A stretch of 43,698 bases of DNA from Prochlorococcus sp. AG-409-N21 (GTDB taxonomy: Bacteria; Cyanobacteriota; Cyanobacteriia; PCC-6307; Cyanobiaceae): NCBI GenBank assembly GCA_003215415.1, contig QCKK01000010.1:1-43698 (forward strand), in the 5' to 3' direction. The notes below the pieces were generated by a model. The model made no database searches, was not told the DNA's origin, and worked only from the letters and a program-made list of their open reading frames with translations. Below are positions 36,085 to 43,698 of this stretch, one piece after another (within the stretch, counting starts at the first letter, position 1; each line of letters opens with the position of its first letter). Made by a program: the position numbers and the translations under genes.

Positions 36085-38187
36085 TTGAAAAACATTCCCA
36101 GCCTGAAAAGACTCAGGCGCATATGGGTGCGCAATGAGTCGCCAAGAAGGTCTGTCCTGCAATGGTCAGGGCCTTACAAGGTGGGAATAATCTTTGCATG
36201 CCTAATCGTTGCTCTTATTTCCAGCTGGGACTTACTTGGAGAACCAAATCTAAGGCCAGGCACAATTGCTCCTTTTGATGCCATCGCACCAACAAAGGCG
36301 TTGGTAGAAGACACTAAAGCACTTCAACAAAAACGGTCTGACCTTGTACCCAGAACTTTTGTACAAGTAATAGATTCTGAGAGATCCCAGGAATTATTGG
36401 AACTATTAGACGAAAAACTCAAAGTGATAAAAGTACTTGTTAAAAACAATGAAACAAACTGGATAGGGCCAGTCAATCTAAGCAAGAAAGAGAAAGATTG
36501 GCTCAAAAAAAATAACGAACTATCCAACAGAGTCTGGGCAGAAAATATTAAAGATTCAGCCAGCAGAATGCTTAGTCAAGGACTCGTAAATACACTGGCG
36601 AATGATCAACTTGAACTAGCTGCTTCTATTCAATTAGAACCTATATATAAAATTGAATCAGCAGCCAATAAGATAGGAAGCAAACTAATAAGAAGTACCT
36701 TCAGCGGTACCAGCAACCTGAAGACAGACCCAGTTCGAAGCAAGAGATTAATAGAAGAATTAGTCACAAAGCAAGGGATACCAACAATTAAAGTTAATAA
36801 AGGAGATTTAATTGCAAGAAAAGGAGAAGCAATAAGCTCTCAAGCCTTTGACGTTCTTAATCATTTTGGAATGATTAGCTGGCAACCAAGGCCTGTGGCA
36901 TGGTTTTGGCGCTTTATAGAAACTCTCGCAAGTTGCATAATATTATTATTAATAATGAGGAGAGAAAGACCATGTTTGCAGGCAAGACATGGATTACTTG
37001 CTATTGGATTACTTCTAGTTACTCAAGCAGGCAAAGTCTGGTTTGGTGCTGCAGTAAGTCCGTTGGCTGTAATTGTTCCCCCTACGCTTCTTATCTCTCA
37101 AGGATTTGGTACCAGTTCCGCATTGGCATGGATGGCAGTTGGCAGCTTTCTTTGGCCAGTGCCAGTTAGTGGAATAGGCGAGGGGAGGATGCTGGTTGCT
37201 TGTACTGCCGCCGCTATAGCAGCCTTCCAAGGTGCTCGTATGAGGAGTCGGGCCCAGTTAATACAAATGGCAATTCTCCTGCCTTTTGGAGCATTGTTTT
37301 CAGAGTGGATTTTATTAAGAAGTCAACTGGCACCGGCTAATAGTGCCTGGGGAAGACTTGCTCCTAATTCAACTGAGCTTGTTTCTGAGGCTCTATTTAT
37401 GAGTGCAATGTTGATGCTTGCAATATTGCTAATTCCAATACTTGAAAACATTTTTGGATTAATAACAAGGGCCAGACTTATGGAGCTTGCAGATCAAGAA
37501 AGACCTTTGCTTAGGCGTCTCTCTTCGGAAGCCCCAGGAACCTTTGAACATACTTTGATGATCTGTAGTCTTGCAGAGGAAGGAGCAAGAACTATTGGGG
37601 CTGATGTTGATTTAATCCGTACAGGAGGTCTTTACCACGACATTGGGAAACTTCACTCACCCAATTGGTTTATAGAAAATCAAACTTCTGGAATTAATCC
37701 ACATGATCAATTAAATGATCCTTTCTCAAGTGCAGACATCCTGCAAGCCCATGTAGACGAAGGTTTAAAACTTGCTCGACGTTATAGGTTGCCGAGACCA
37801 ATAGCAGATTTCATCCCTGAGCATCAAGGAACATTAAAGATGGGCTACTTTTTACATAAGGCTCGAGAAATATACCCTGAAACTTCAGAGGTACGTTTTC
37901 GCTATAAAGGACCAGTTCCAAGATCAAGAGAAACAGGAATACTTATGCTTGCTGACGGATGCGAAGCAGCTCTTAGAGCATTAGATCCAAAAACAACTGA
38001 CGATGAAGCTTACATGACAGTTAGAAAGATAATTGAATCAAGGTTGAAAGATGGCCAACTAATTGAAAGTAGTCTTAGTAGATCTGAAATTGAATTGGTA
38101 ATTAGAGCCTTTATAAAAGTTTGGAGAAGAATGAGACATAGGCGTATTCCTTATCCAATATCAATACCTAATCCATTCCCTGCTTAA
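36085..38187 (+). CDS. 7TM-HD phosphodiesterase, PgpH-type (c-di-AMP hydrolase)
   Basis: A 700-residue membrane protein with the PgpH layout: one membrane helix (about 34-50), an extracytoplasmic domain (about 53-265; starts NLRPGTIAPFDAIAPTK), a seven-helix 7TMR region (about 270-460), and a cytoplasmic HD domain (about 480-690). The metal-binding HD is H518-D519 in GGLYHDIGKLH, with a preceding EHT His489 and later HVDEG and PEHQG histidines. PgpH hydrolyses c-di-AMP in Firmicutes and is a homologue here by architecture. It could balance DacA at 4760. Start is a TTG; no ATG is available upstream. Divergent from folD. Confidence 0.9.
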   Translation: MKNIPSLKRLRRIWVRNESPRRSVLQWSGPYKVGIIFACLIVALISSWDLLGEPNLRPGTIAPFDAIAPTKALVEDTKALQQKRSDLVPRTFVQVIDSERSQELLELLDEKLKVIKVLVKNNETNWIGPVNLSKKEKDWLKKNNELSNRVWAENIKDSASRMLSQGLVNTLANDQLELAASIQLEPIYKIESAANKIGSKLIRSTFSGTSNLKTDPVRSKRLIEELVTKQGIPTIKVNKGDLIARKGEAISSQAFDVLNHFGMISWQPRPVAWFWRFIETLASCIILLLIMRRERPCLQARHGLLAIGLLLVTQAGKVWFGAAVSPLAVIVPPTLLISQGFGTSSALAWMAVGSFLWPVPVSGIGEGRMLVACTAAAIAAFQGARMRSRAQLIQMAILLPFGALFSEWILLRSQLAPANSAWGRLAPNSTELVSEALFMSAMLMLAILLIPILENIFGLITRARLMELADQERPLLRRLSSEAPGTFEHTLMICSLAEEGARTIGADVDLIRTGGLYHDIGKLHSPNWFIENQTSGINPHDQLNDPFSSADILQAHVDEGLKLARRYRLPRPIADFIPEHQGTLKMGYFLHKAREIYPETSEVRFRYKGPVPRSRETGILMLADGCEAALRALDPKTTDDEAYMTVRKIIESRLKDGQLIESSLSRSEIELVIRAFIKVWRRMRHRRIPYPISIPNPFPA

Positions 38188-38244
38188 TAAAGCTATTAGA
38201 ATCGACTAAGACGATCAATCTGTGAAAGAAAAGATCCTATAAAT

Positions 38245-38637
38245 CTAAAGTCTTCTAATCCTTCTATGACCGGGCCTACACCAATAAATCAAAGCCAATA
38301 AATTTAAAACACCTAGAAAAATTGATAAGCCACTAATTAAATGAGATTCCTGAACAATCAAAAGACGAACAATTCCATAAGGCATACAAGCAGAAAGTGC
38401 CATAGAGAGCGCAACTATCGCCAAAATCACTCCCCAACGCCTTTCTGCTAATAGTCCAGCAGAAGCAACTATTCCAACAATTGCCGCTGGCCAAGCCACA
38501 CTAAAAGCGATACTAATGTTTGCAGCCTTAAGTGGTGGCCCTGCAAAGGCAATTAAACCAATAGTTGGAAGAGCTAGAACATTAGAGATCAAACCAAGCC
38601 AAGCCATAAGCCAATAGCCTTGCATCCCTTGTTTCAT
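38245..38637 (-). CDS. Four-helix membrane protein, hypothetical
   Basis: I do not recognise this small integral membrane protein. From the ATG at 38637 it is 130 residues with about four hydrophobic helices (roughly 8-27, 33-58, 68-90 and 100-120) and a basic C-terminal tail (RPGHRRIRRL). The frame is open up to a TTG at 38694, but the extra 19 residues are hydrophilic and begin from a poor start codon. The 182-base upstream region holds an 8-bp inverted repeat (38796-38839), and the gene converges on the pgpH-like gene with 57 bases between. Confidence 0.72.
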   Translation of the reverse strand: MKQGMQGYWLMAWLGLISNVLALPTIGLIAFAGPPLKAANISIAFSVAWPAAIVGIVASAGLLAERRWGVILAIVALSMALSACMPYGIVRLLIVQESHLISGLSIFLGVLNLLALIYWCRPGHRRIRRL

Positions 38638-38795
38638 AAAACTCACTCTTTCTTCTCCGAAGTTAAGCCCTGAGAACCCCTTTTGGCTAAGCAAGAGAAA
38701 TGAATCTTCTAGTTATGTATTTAATCAATCTTCCATAAGCCTTCTCAAGGCTAGTTAATCTAAAAGCAAAATTAAAGACAGATTCACTCAATATC

Positions 38796-38839
38796 TACGA
38801 ACAATACGTAATAAAATCTCTGTTAAAAGACTGTTCGTA
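38796..38839. promoter_or_regulatory. Spaced inverted repeat upstream of the 38245 gene
   Basis: TACGAACA (38796-38803) and TGTTCGTA (38832-38839) are perfect complements with 28 bases between. The arms lie 159-202 bases upstream of the preferred start of the membrane-protein gene on the minus strand, in an otherwise featureless AT-rich gap. An operator pair is possible. Confidence 0.3.
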
Positions 38840-38861
38840 TTTAAATCAAAAATTATAGGAA

Positions 38862-38885
38862 GCTCAAAATGAGAATCATTTGAGC
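38862..38885 (-). terminator. Intrinsic terminator overlapping the 38876 stop codon
   Basis: GCTC plus AAATGA pairs with TCATTT plus GAGC around a GAA loop, giving 10 base pairs with one bulged A. On the minus strand it is followed within about 8 bases by AATTTTTG, the expected T run. The stop codon of the thiamine-binding-fold gene (38876-38878) lies inside the stem. It probably ends the leuA-to-38876 transcript. Confidence 0.6.
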
Positions 38886-39175
38886 AAGGACTTAACACTA
38901 TTTATTTTATCCCTAAAAGTTTGCTCTTTATCCTTTCTAGTATTCACTTTAATTGTGGTATAAATGCGTGGACTTCCTAATTGATGTACAGCTTCATGGC
39001 ATGATTTAACACAGGCAAAGACTTCCTCCCACTCCCCTTCAATTACAGTTCCAGATGGACCTAATTCATAATCAAGTCCAGAATTATCTATAATCTTTTG
39101 ACATTCAGCTATATAAGGAGAAAGAGAAACTCCTACGCCCAAAGGGACAACACAAAGATCGATAGATACTTTCAT
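38876..39175 (-). CDS. Thiamine-binding-fold protein, MTH1187/YkoF-like (UPF0045)
   Basis: A 99-residue soluble protein of the MTH1187 family, whose ferredoxin-like fold binds thiamine or small ligands in some members. The family pattern is clear: an N-terminal strand VSIDLCVVPLGVGVSLSPYI, then LDYELGPSGTVIEGEWEEVF, and the C-terminal strand RIYTTIKVNTRKDK. Full length is normal. It lies 23 bases after the small conserved hypothetical (39199-39441) and ends in a terminator at 38862-38885. A role in thiamine handling is suggested for the family, not shown here. Confidence 0.88.
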   Translation of the reverse strand: MKVSIDLCVVPLGVGVSLSPYIAECQKIIDNSGLDYELGPSGTVIEGEWEEVFACVKSCHEAVHQLGSPRIYTTIKVNTRKDKEQTFRDKINSVKSLLK

Positions 39176-39198
39176 TTGTTTTGATTAACGAAAAGGCT

Positions 39199-39441
39199 TC
39201 AGAAAGTAATCTCAGGAAGCACTGAATCAACTGGATATTTAACTGTTCTCCAAGATCCACTATGAGTCATCACTTCTATTCCTATGGCCCTATCACTCGA
39301 AGAACAACAAAGTCCCTGCCCTTCACACCAGGTACTCGCAGCAGACATAGCAGCCTCTAAGGATTCATAAGGAGCATCCAAAACTGGGTGCAAGGCTCCA
39401 TCAAGCCCAACAAGGCGATATTTTTTTTGTTGAATTCCCAT
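39199..39441 (-). CDS. Small conserved hypothetical protein
   Basis: 80 residues from the ATG at 39441 (MGIQQKKYRLVG); a TTG at 39459 would add six residues. It begins with a beta-like strand YRLVGLDG, then ESLEAAMSAASTW with a helical feel, a Cys-rich CEGQGLCC segment and a C-terminal strand IGIEVMTHSGSWRTV. I do not know a function. Its place between leuA and the thiamine-binding-fold gene, with short gaps, suggests shared transcription. The three clustered cysteines could bind a metal or form disulfides. Confidence 0.75.
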   Translation of the reverse strand: MGIQQKKYRLVGLDGALHPVLDAPYESLEAAMSAASTWCEGQGLCCSSSDRAIGIEVMTHSGSWRTVKYPVDSVLPEITF

Positions 39442-39481
39442 GAATGTTCGCTTGCTCAACCGTCCTTACATGCTCTCATGA

Positions 39482-39500
39482 TTTGGCTAAGGTTGCCAAA
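39482..39500 (-). other. Hairpin between leuA and the small hypothetical
   Basis: TTTGGC (39482-39487) and GCCAAA (39495-39500) form a 6-bp stem with a 7-base loop, 21-39 bases past the leuA stop. No T run follows on the minus strand, so it may attenuate or process the transcript rather than end it. Confidence 0.3.
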
Positions 39501-39520
39501 CAGTTGAAGAACTTTCTCAC

Positions 39521-41143
39521 TTATATGCTTGGACGAGCTTCAGATTCAACAGAATCCCTCTGAGGATGTATAGGCAAGTTCTTTTGCCCAGCAACCAGTC
39601 TGTTTAGGGCATTTACAAAGGCTTGGGCAGCTGCGACTACTACATCTGTATCAGCTGAATGACCAGAATAAAGCTTGCTTTCACGTCTTAAGCGTATTGT
39701 CACTTCCCCCATAGCATCAATTCCCTCTGTAACTGACTTCACTGAAAACTCAACCAATTCATTCGGTTCACACGCTAAAGAATTTAAAGCACGACAAACA
39801 GCATCTACAGGACCTGTCCCCAAAGCCACAGCAGTTTCTTCGTGGCCATCTTGATCAGCAAGAGTAACTGTGGCTGTAGGACGAAGGCTACTTCCACAAC
39901 TCACCTGAACAAAACACAATTGAAAACGTGCTTCTGGTTGTTGGACTTGCTCACTAACTATTGCCTCAAGATCCCGATCAGTTATATCCCTTTTGCGATC
40001 AGCTAAATCCTTAAAGCGAGCAAAGGCCTCATTTAAGTCTTCTCGACTCAAATCGTATCCAAGCTCCTCAAAACGAGCCCTTACCGCACTACGACCACTG
40101 AGCTTTCCTAAAGAGATTCGATTATCAGCAAGACCAACGGTCTTTGCATCAACAATTTCATAAGTCAGTCGATTTTTCAATACTCCATCCTGATGGATAC
40201 CAGATTCATGAGCGAATGCATTGGCTCCAACAATTGCTTTATTAGGCTGAACGACCATCCCAGTAAGGTTTGAAACCAAGCGAGATGTCTTGGTTATTTC
40301 TTCAGTACGAACAGCCGTTAGTGGAGTGGGATTATCTACATCTCTTCCAAAAAATGGATTGAAATAAGTCCTCCGTACATGTAAACCCATAACCAATTCT
40401 TCAAGGGCTGCATTACCAGCTCTTTCCCCTATTCCATTAATGGTGCATTCAAGTTGCCTTGCCCCATTTTTTACTGCCTCTAGAAAATTTGCTACAGCCA
40501 AACCAAGGTCATTGTGACCATGGACTGATAAGACAGCCTCATTGATATTTGGAACATTTTTATTAATTCCAGCAATCAATGCTCCAAATTCTGCTGGAGT
40601 AGCATAACCAACTGTATCTGGAATATTGATTGTTCCAGCACCAGCAGTAATTGCCGATTCAATAACTTGATAAAGAAAGTCCGGATCACTCCTACCAGCA
40701 TCCTCACAAGAAAACTCAATGTCATCAACTAAAGAACGCGCGTAGGAAACCATTTCAGGAACTATCTTCAATACATCTGCCCTGGACTTTCTCAACTTAT
40801 GTTCTAAATGGATGTCACTCGTAGCAATAAATGTATGAATTCGCTTCCTTGGTGCGGGAGATACAGCCTCTGCACAAGCTTTGATATCAGAACGAGAAGC
40901 TCTAGCTAATCCACATATAGTTGGGCCTTGATTTCCACCAACTTGCTCTGCAATTCGTTGGACGGCAGAAAAGTCTCCAGGACTAGCGAATGGGAAACCT
41001 GCCTCTATAACATCAACTCCCAACCTTCCCAACTGCATTGCAATAGCAAGCTTTTCCTCTAAGTTGAGGCTCGCCCCAGGAGACTGCTCGCCATCTCTTA
41101 ATGTCGTGTCAAAAATTAGTACTCGACCTGGATCTTTAGCCAT
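39521..41143 (-). CDS. leuA: 2-isopropylmalate synthase
   Basis: First committed step of leucine synthesis: condenses 2-oxoisovalerate with acetyl-CoA. The catalytic [15 protein letters not shown] is near residue 13, the metal HxH motif sits in [14 protein letters not shown], and [11 protein letters not shown] marks the linker. The C-terminal LeuA regulatory domain (about 390-520) that binds leucine for feedback inhibition is present ([12 protein letters not shown] and [11 protein letters not shown]). The length of 540 residues is normal. It is divergent from the GH57 gene with 291 bases between. Confidence 0.97.
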   Translation of the reverse strand: MAKDPGRVLIFDTTLRDGEQSPGASLNLEEKLAIAMQLGRLGVDVIEAGFPFASPGDFSAVQRIAEQVGGNQGPTICGLARASRSDIKACAEAVSPAPRKRIHTFIATSDIHLEHKLRKSRADVLKIVPEMVSYARSLVDDIEFSCEDAGRSDPDFLYQVIESAITAGAGTINIPDTVGYATPAEFGALIAGINKNVPNINEAVLSVHGHNDLGLAVANFLEAVKNGARQLECTINGIGERAGNAALEELVMGLHVRRTYFNPFFGRDVDNPTPLTAVRTEEITKTSRLVSNLTGMVVQPNKAIVGANAFAHESGIHQDGVLKNRLTYEIVDAKTVGLADNRISLGKLSGRSAVRARFEELGYDLSREDLNEAFARFKDLADRKRDITDRDLEAIVSEQVQQPEARFQLCFVQVSCGSSLRPTATVTLADQDGHEETAVALGTGPVDAVCRALNSLACEPNELVEFSVKSVTEGIDAMGEVTIRLRRESKLYSGHSADTDVVVAAAQAFVNALNRLVAGQKNLPIHPQRDSVESEARPSI

Positions 41144-41434
41144 AAGTCAGACGAAGCGAACCAAGGTAATTTGTCTCTTAATAAGAAGATTCTAATTGAG
41201 AAGTAGCTAAAAATGATTCCCAACAGAAATCACTTAGAAAGCGACGCCTAATTCAATAAATTCATCCAAGGTTGTACTTAACAAGTTATTTGCAAAGAAT
41301 TAGAGAAATATCCAAAAAGAATCAAAACCAACTGGCCATCATCAACGAAAGTTTCATCTCTAACAACAAAACCACTCGTCAAACCGAAACAAGCGCCAGA
41401 AAGAGTTATAAGTTACTAAAGATGTACTCCTAAT
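41144..41434. promoter_or_regulatory. leuA / GH57 divergent promoter region
   Basis: The longest gene-free stretch in the window (291 bases). It must carry promoters for leuA (-) and the GH57 gene (+). It is AT-rich. I see no strong dyad; the best are short (TCTTA-A-TAAGA, within 41175-41190). No RNA gene, no GTA-N8-TAC NtcA site and no convincing small ORF are visible. Confidence 0.6.
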
Positions 41435-43003
41435 TTGGCTAACGGGGAACTCGCCCTTGTTTTGCATGCTCATCTCCCTTACGTGAGATCAGCCAGGCCT
41501 GGGTCTCTTGAGGAAGATTGGTTCTTCCAAGCGCTATTGGAATGCTATTTGCCTCTATTGCAGGTATTAGAAGAAGCAGCAATAGACCCAAACCAAAATC
41601 CGAAAATAACCATTGGCCTTTCGCCAACTCTGCTATCACTTCTGTGCGACAAAGAGCTTCAAAAATATTTTCCTTCTTGGGTAGAAAAGCGTATCAATCT
41701 TCTCAAAAAAGTTCCCAAAGAACAAAAAGAGCCTGCGGAACATTTAACAGAAACAATGAAAGTTCGCTTACAAAGCTGGCTTTCTTCTGGCGGAGATTTG
41801 ATTTCACGCTTTATCAACCTCAAACGTCTAAATATCGTAGATATTTTAACTTGTGCCGCTACTCATGGGTACCTTCCCTTATTAAGAGAGAATACACAAG
41901 TAATTCGTGGTCAATTAAAAACAGCTGTCAGAGAATACAAGGATTTGATCGGCGAAGATCCTTTAGGCATATGGCTACCAGAATGTGCCTACTATGAGGG
42001 ACTAGATCAATTAATGCTCGAAGCAGGGCTTAGGTATGCAATATTGGATGGCCATGGCCTCCTACATGCAAATCCACGGCCTCGATATGGAGTTTATGCC
42101 CCTATCACTAGTAAGAATGGAGTTGCCTTTTTCGGACGCGATGCAGACTCGACAAAGCCTGTATGGTCATCCAAAGAAGGTTACCCAGGTGATTCTGCTT
42201 ATCGTGAATTCCACAAAGATTTTGGATGGACTTTATCAAAGAAAGCTCTACAAGATTTAGGGATCGAAGAACATAGACCCTTAGGACTCAAGCTTCATAG
42301 AGTGACCGACCAAACGACTCCTCTAGATAAAAAAGAAATCTATAACCCTGTTTTAGCTTCCAAGCGAATTAAGGAGCATGCAAAACACTATCTCATAGGA
42401 CGTCAGTCGCAGATAAAGCAATTAGAAAAGATTATGGGGGCAAAACCTATTCTTGTAGCCCCTTTTGATGCAGAGCTATTTGGACATTGGTGGTTTGAAG
42501 GCCCAAATTTTTTAAAAGAGCTTTTTAGCCAAGCAAATGATTACCAAATTAAATTTTCAAACCTCCGAGACTTCTTAATCAACAAACCCCGACTACAAGT
42601 ATGTGATCCATGTCCTTCGAGCTGGGGAAGAGGGGGATTTCACGATTATTGGCTTAATGAAAGCAATTCATGGGTGATTCCTGAATGGAGTCGAGCCGGT
42701 AAAGCTTTAATAATTGAATGTAATAAATCTGTGCCAGATCAATCTAATACCCGTTTACTTAAGCAAGCTGCAAGAGAACTTCTACTTGCGCAGTCTTCAG
42801 ATTGGAGTTTCATCCTCCGAGCTGGAACTACGACGCAACTCGCCAAAGAGCGAATAAAACGACATTTATCCAGATTTTGGAAAATAGTTAAAGCACTTAA
42901 CGATTCAGGGGAGCTATCTATGCCTGAATTAACCGCAATAGAAAATGAAGATTGCTTATTTCCATTAATTCAGCCTGATGACTGGTCTGATGTAAAACCT
43001 TGA
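41435..43003 (+). CDS. Glycoside hydrolase family 57 (1,4-alpha-glucan branching-type)
   Basis: A 522-residue GH57 enzyme, most like the glucan-branching and AmyC group. The five-motif pattern is visible: LVLHAHLPYVR at the N-terminus, GIWLPECAYY with likely nucleophile E183, and PFDAELFGHWWFEGP with likely acid/base D345. The C-terminal helical domain is present. With malQ it belongs to glycogen metabolism. The start is a TTG at 41435 (ANGELALVLHAH), preceded by no clear ribosome binding site. Its 3' end overlaps the convergent lycopene cyclase by 34 bases. Branching enzyme versus amylase cannot be decided by eye. Confidence 0.9.
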   Translation: MANGELALVLHAHLPYVRSARPGSLEEDWFFQALLECYLPLLQVLEEAAIDPNQNPKITIGLSPTLLSLLCDKELQKYFPSWVEKRINLLKKVPKEQKEPAEHLTETMKVRLQSWLSSGGDLISRFINLKRLNIVDILTCAATHGYLPLLRENTQVIRGQLKTAVREYKDLIGEDPLGIWLPECAYYEGLDQLMLEAGLRYAILDGHGLLHANPRPRYGVYAPITSKNGVAFFGRDADSTKPVWSSKEGYPGDSAYREFHKDFGWTLSKKALQDLGIEEHRPLGLKLHRVTDQTTPLDKKEIYNPVLASKRIKEHAKHYLIGRQSQIKQLEKIMGAKPILVAPFDAELFGHWWFEGPNFLKELFSQANDYQIKFSNLRDFLINKPRLQVCDPCPSSWGRGGFHDYWLNESNSWVIPEWSRAGKALIIECNKSVPDQSNTRLLKQAARELLLAQSSDWSFILRAGTTTQLAKERIKRHLSRFWKIVKALNDSGELSMPELTAIENEDCLFPLIQPDDWSDVKP

Positions 43004-43698
43004 GCAGGAGATGAAGAAGAAATACCAAAAATCATCCCTAACCTTATATCCCAAGTCGAACTCAAAAAAAGATTCATCATCACAATTACAAGACGAGGAA
43101 GGGGTAATGTGTTAGCTAAGAATCCAGCCCAATCAGCCTTTGGTAAGCGAAAGAATGTAGCGAAGAATCGTCTCAACAGCTCTTCATCGAAACTCATTAA
43201 TCTTCTTAAACCAAACTGATAAAGTCTATGTCTCTGAACAAGTTCTGATGTCCAAAGAACTTCCCAACCTTTTCTCGCCAAAGCTTCTGAATTAAGAGGT
43301 GGGTCTATTGCTATAACTTTTGCTAGCTGTTTTGCCAATGCTGGGGCACGTCGTAGCAAAGCACCAACCATATAACCAGAAGCAGGATGAACCATGCTTG
43401 CCGAACCTCCAAAAGCGAGTAAAGGCTGCGACCTATTAGGCAAAGGAAGGTTCATAGGAAACAAACAATGTTCTTCATGAAGAATTTCAGAAATTTCTAC
43501 ACCTCGATGTGAAAGTCTTGAATGAAGTCTTTCTTTTAAAATGCGAGATGAAAGAGGAGGGGCACAAGCAAGAGATGTCTCCTCAACAAAAAAGATTCCA
43601 TTCCCAAAATCCATTGCATACAAGAAAGAAGGAGGCTCCTTACGTTCACTCACACTTAAATGGTCAGGTCGAAAATCCATTAATACAAACTGACCAGA
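42970..43698 (-). CDS. crtL: Lycopene cyclase, CrtL family, truncated by window edge
   Basis: A flavoprotein that cyclises lycopene ends to make beta- (or epsilon-) rings of carotenoids; picocyanobacteria carry CrtL-b and CrtL-e paralogues. The visible C-terminal 242 residues include FVLMDFRPDHL, SFLYAMDFGNGIFFVEETSL and the conserved LAFGGSASMVHPASGYMVG, typical of plant-like lycopene cyclases. The frame is open beyond 43680 to the window edge (residues SGQFVL before the ATG), so the N-terminal FAD-binding part lies outside. Beta versus epsilon type cannot be decided from this portion; the beta type is slightly favoured. Confidence 0.92.
   Translation of the reverse strand, partial: SGQFVLMDFRPDHLSVSERKEPPSFLYAMDFGNGIFFVEETSLACAPPLSSRILKERLHSRLSHRGVEISEILHEEHCLFPMNLPLPNRSQPLLAFGGSASMVHPASGYMVGALLRRAPALAKQLAKVIAIDPPLNSEALARKGWEVLWTSELVQRHRLYQFGLRRLMSFDEELLRRFFATFFRLPKADWAGFLANTLPLPRLVIVMMNLFLSSTWDIRLGMIFGISSSSPAQGFTSDQSSG

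Noticed and set aside
38866-38880. AATGAGAATCATT, resembling a Fur box
   Set aside because: It lies inside the terminator hairpin at the end of a gene, not in a promoter; the hairpin explains it better.
41518-41997. 159-codon open frame on the plus strand
   Set aside because: Lies in another frame of the GH57 gene, whose catalytic motifs lie in the main frame; no known motif in this one.

Overview
The window is a compact, AT-rich, gene-dense piece of a marine picocyanobacterial chromosome, most likely a low-GC Prochlorococcus. The evidence is the combination of SasA (circadian output kinase), petH, opcA, a CrtL-type lycopene cyclase, the cyanobacterial order lysA-dacA-uppS, and a ferredoxin-NADP reductase that lacks the phycobilisome-binding CpcD-like domain. 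Genus is inferred from gene content and protein similarity I recognise; no search was run. About 42 protein genes and one tRNA are supported. recR (left edge) and the lycopene cyclase gene (right edge) are cut by the window. I see no insertion sequence, prophage, integrase, CRISPR array or rRNA, and no gene-free stretch longer than 300 bases (the largest is 41144-41434).

Layout. 1-1470 (+): recR, lipA. 1485-7046 (-): a tight run read leftwards, lysA, dacA (c-di-AMP synthase), uppS, bioB, trhO and a GNAT-like hypothetical. 7130-13048 (+): a rimI-like acetyltransferase, clpC, then an iron-ADH family dehydrogenase, an alpha/beta hydrolase and a DUF2993-like protein. 13051-15565 (-): cdsA and a PLP-dependent Orn/Lys/Arg-type decarboxylase. 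15615-19434 (+): an ABC1/UbiB kinase, a small membrane protein, an RsuA-family pseudouridine synthase and a RodZ-like membrane HTH protein. 19374-20936 (-): malQ. 21169-22056 (+): an apparently degenerate LytR-CpsA-Psr-like protein. 22053-22739 (-): a hypothetical whose 5' end overlaps prs (+, 22689-23684). 23726-24178 (-): a small secreted protein. 24411-25679 (+): sasA and tRNA-Glu(UUC). 25786-26367 (-): an SRPBCC protein. 26531-32133 (+): petH, zwf, opcA, cobB. 32172-36014 (-): folD, crtE, a divergent-PAP2 (DUF212) protein and a RecD/Dda-like helicase, the last three with 4-nt overlaps. 36085-38187 (+): a PgpH-type 7TM-HD phosphodiesterase. 38245-41143 (-): leuA, a small conserved hypothetical, a thiamine-binding-fold protein and a membrane protein. 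41435-43003 (+): a GH57 glucan enzyme. 42970-43698 (-): lycopene cyclase, partial.

How the genes work together. Three themes recur. (1) Envelope and osmotic control: lysA, dacA and uppS on one transcript, the matching c-di-AMP phosphodiesterase about 31 kb away, plus RodZ-like and LCP-like proteins and cdsA. (2) Dark and redox metabolism: sasA, petH, zwf, opcA, malQ and the GH57 glucan enzyme, all tied to glycogen use and NADPH supply. (3) Cofactor and isoprenoid synthesis: lipA, bioB, cobB, folD, crtE, lycopene cyclase, uppS.

Most of the window is ordinary core genome. The observations most worth a second look are the membrane-anchor-like N-terminus on FNR, the LCP protein without its catalytic residues, the head-to-head coding overlap at prs, and several perfect dyads or hairpins in short intergenic gaps (7079-7103, 15589-15605, 25544-25610, 25757-25787, 27665-27706, 38862-38885). 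I found no convincing wholly new multi-gene system.
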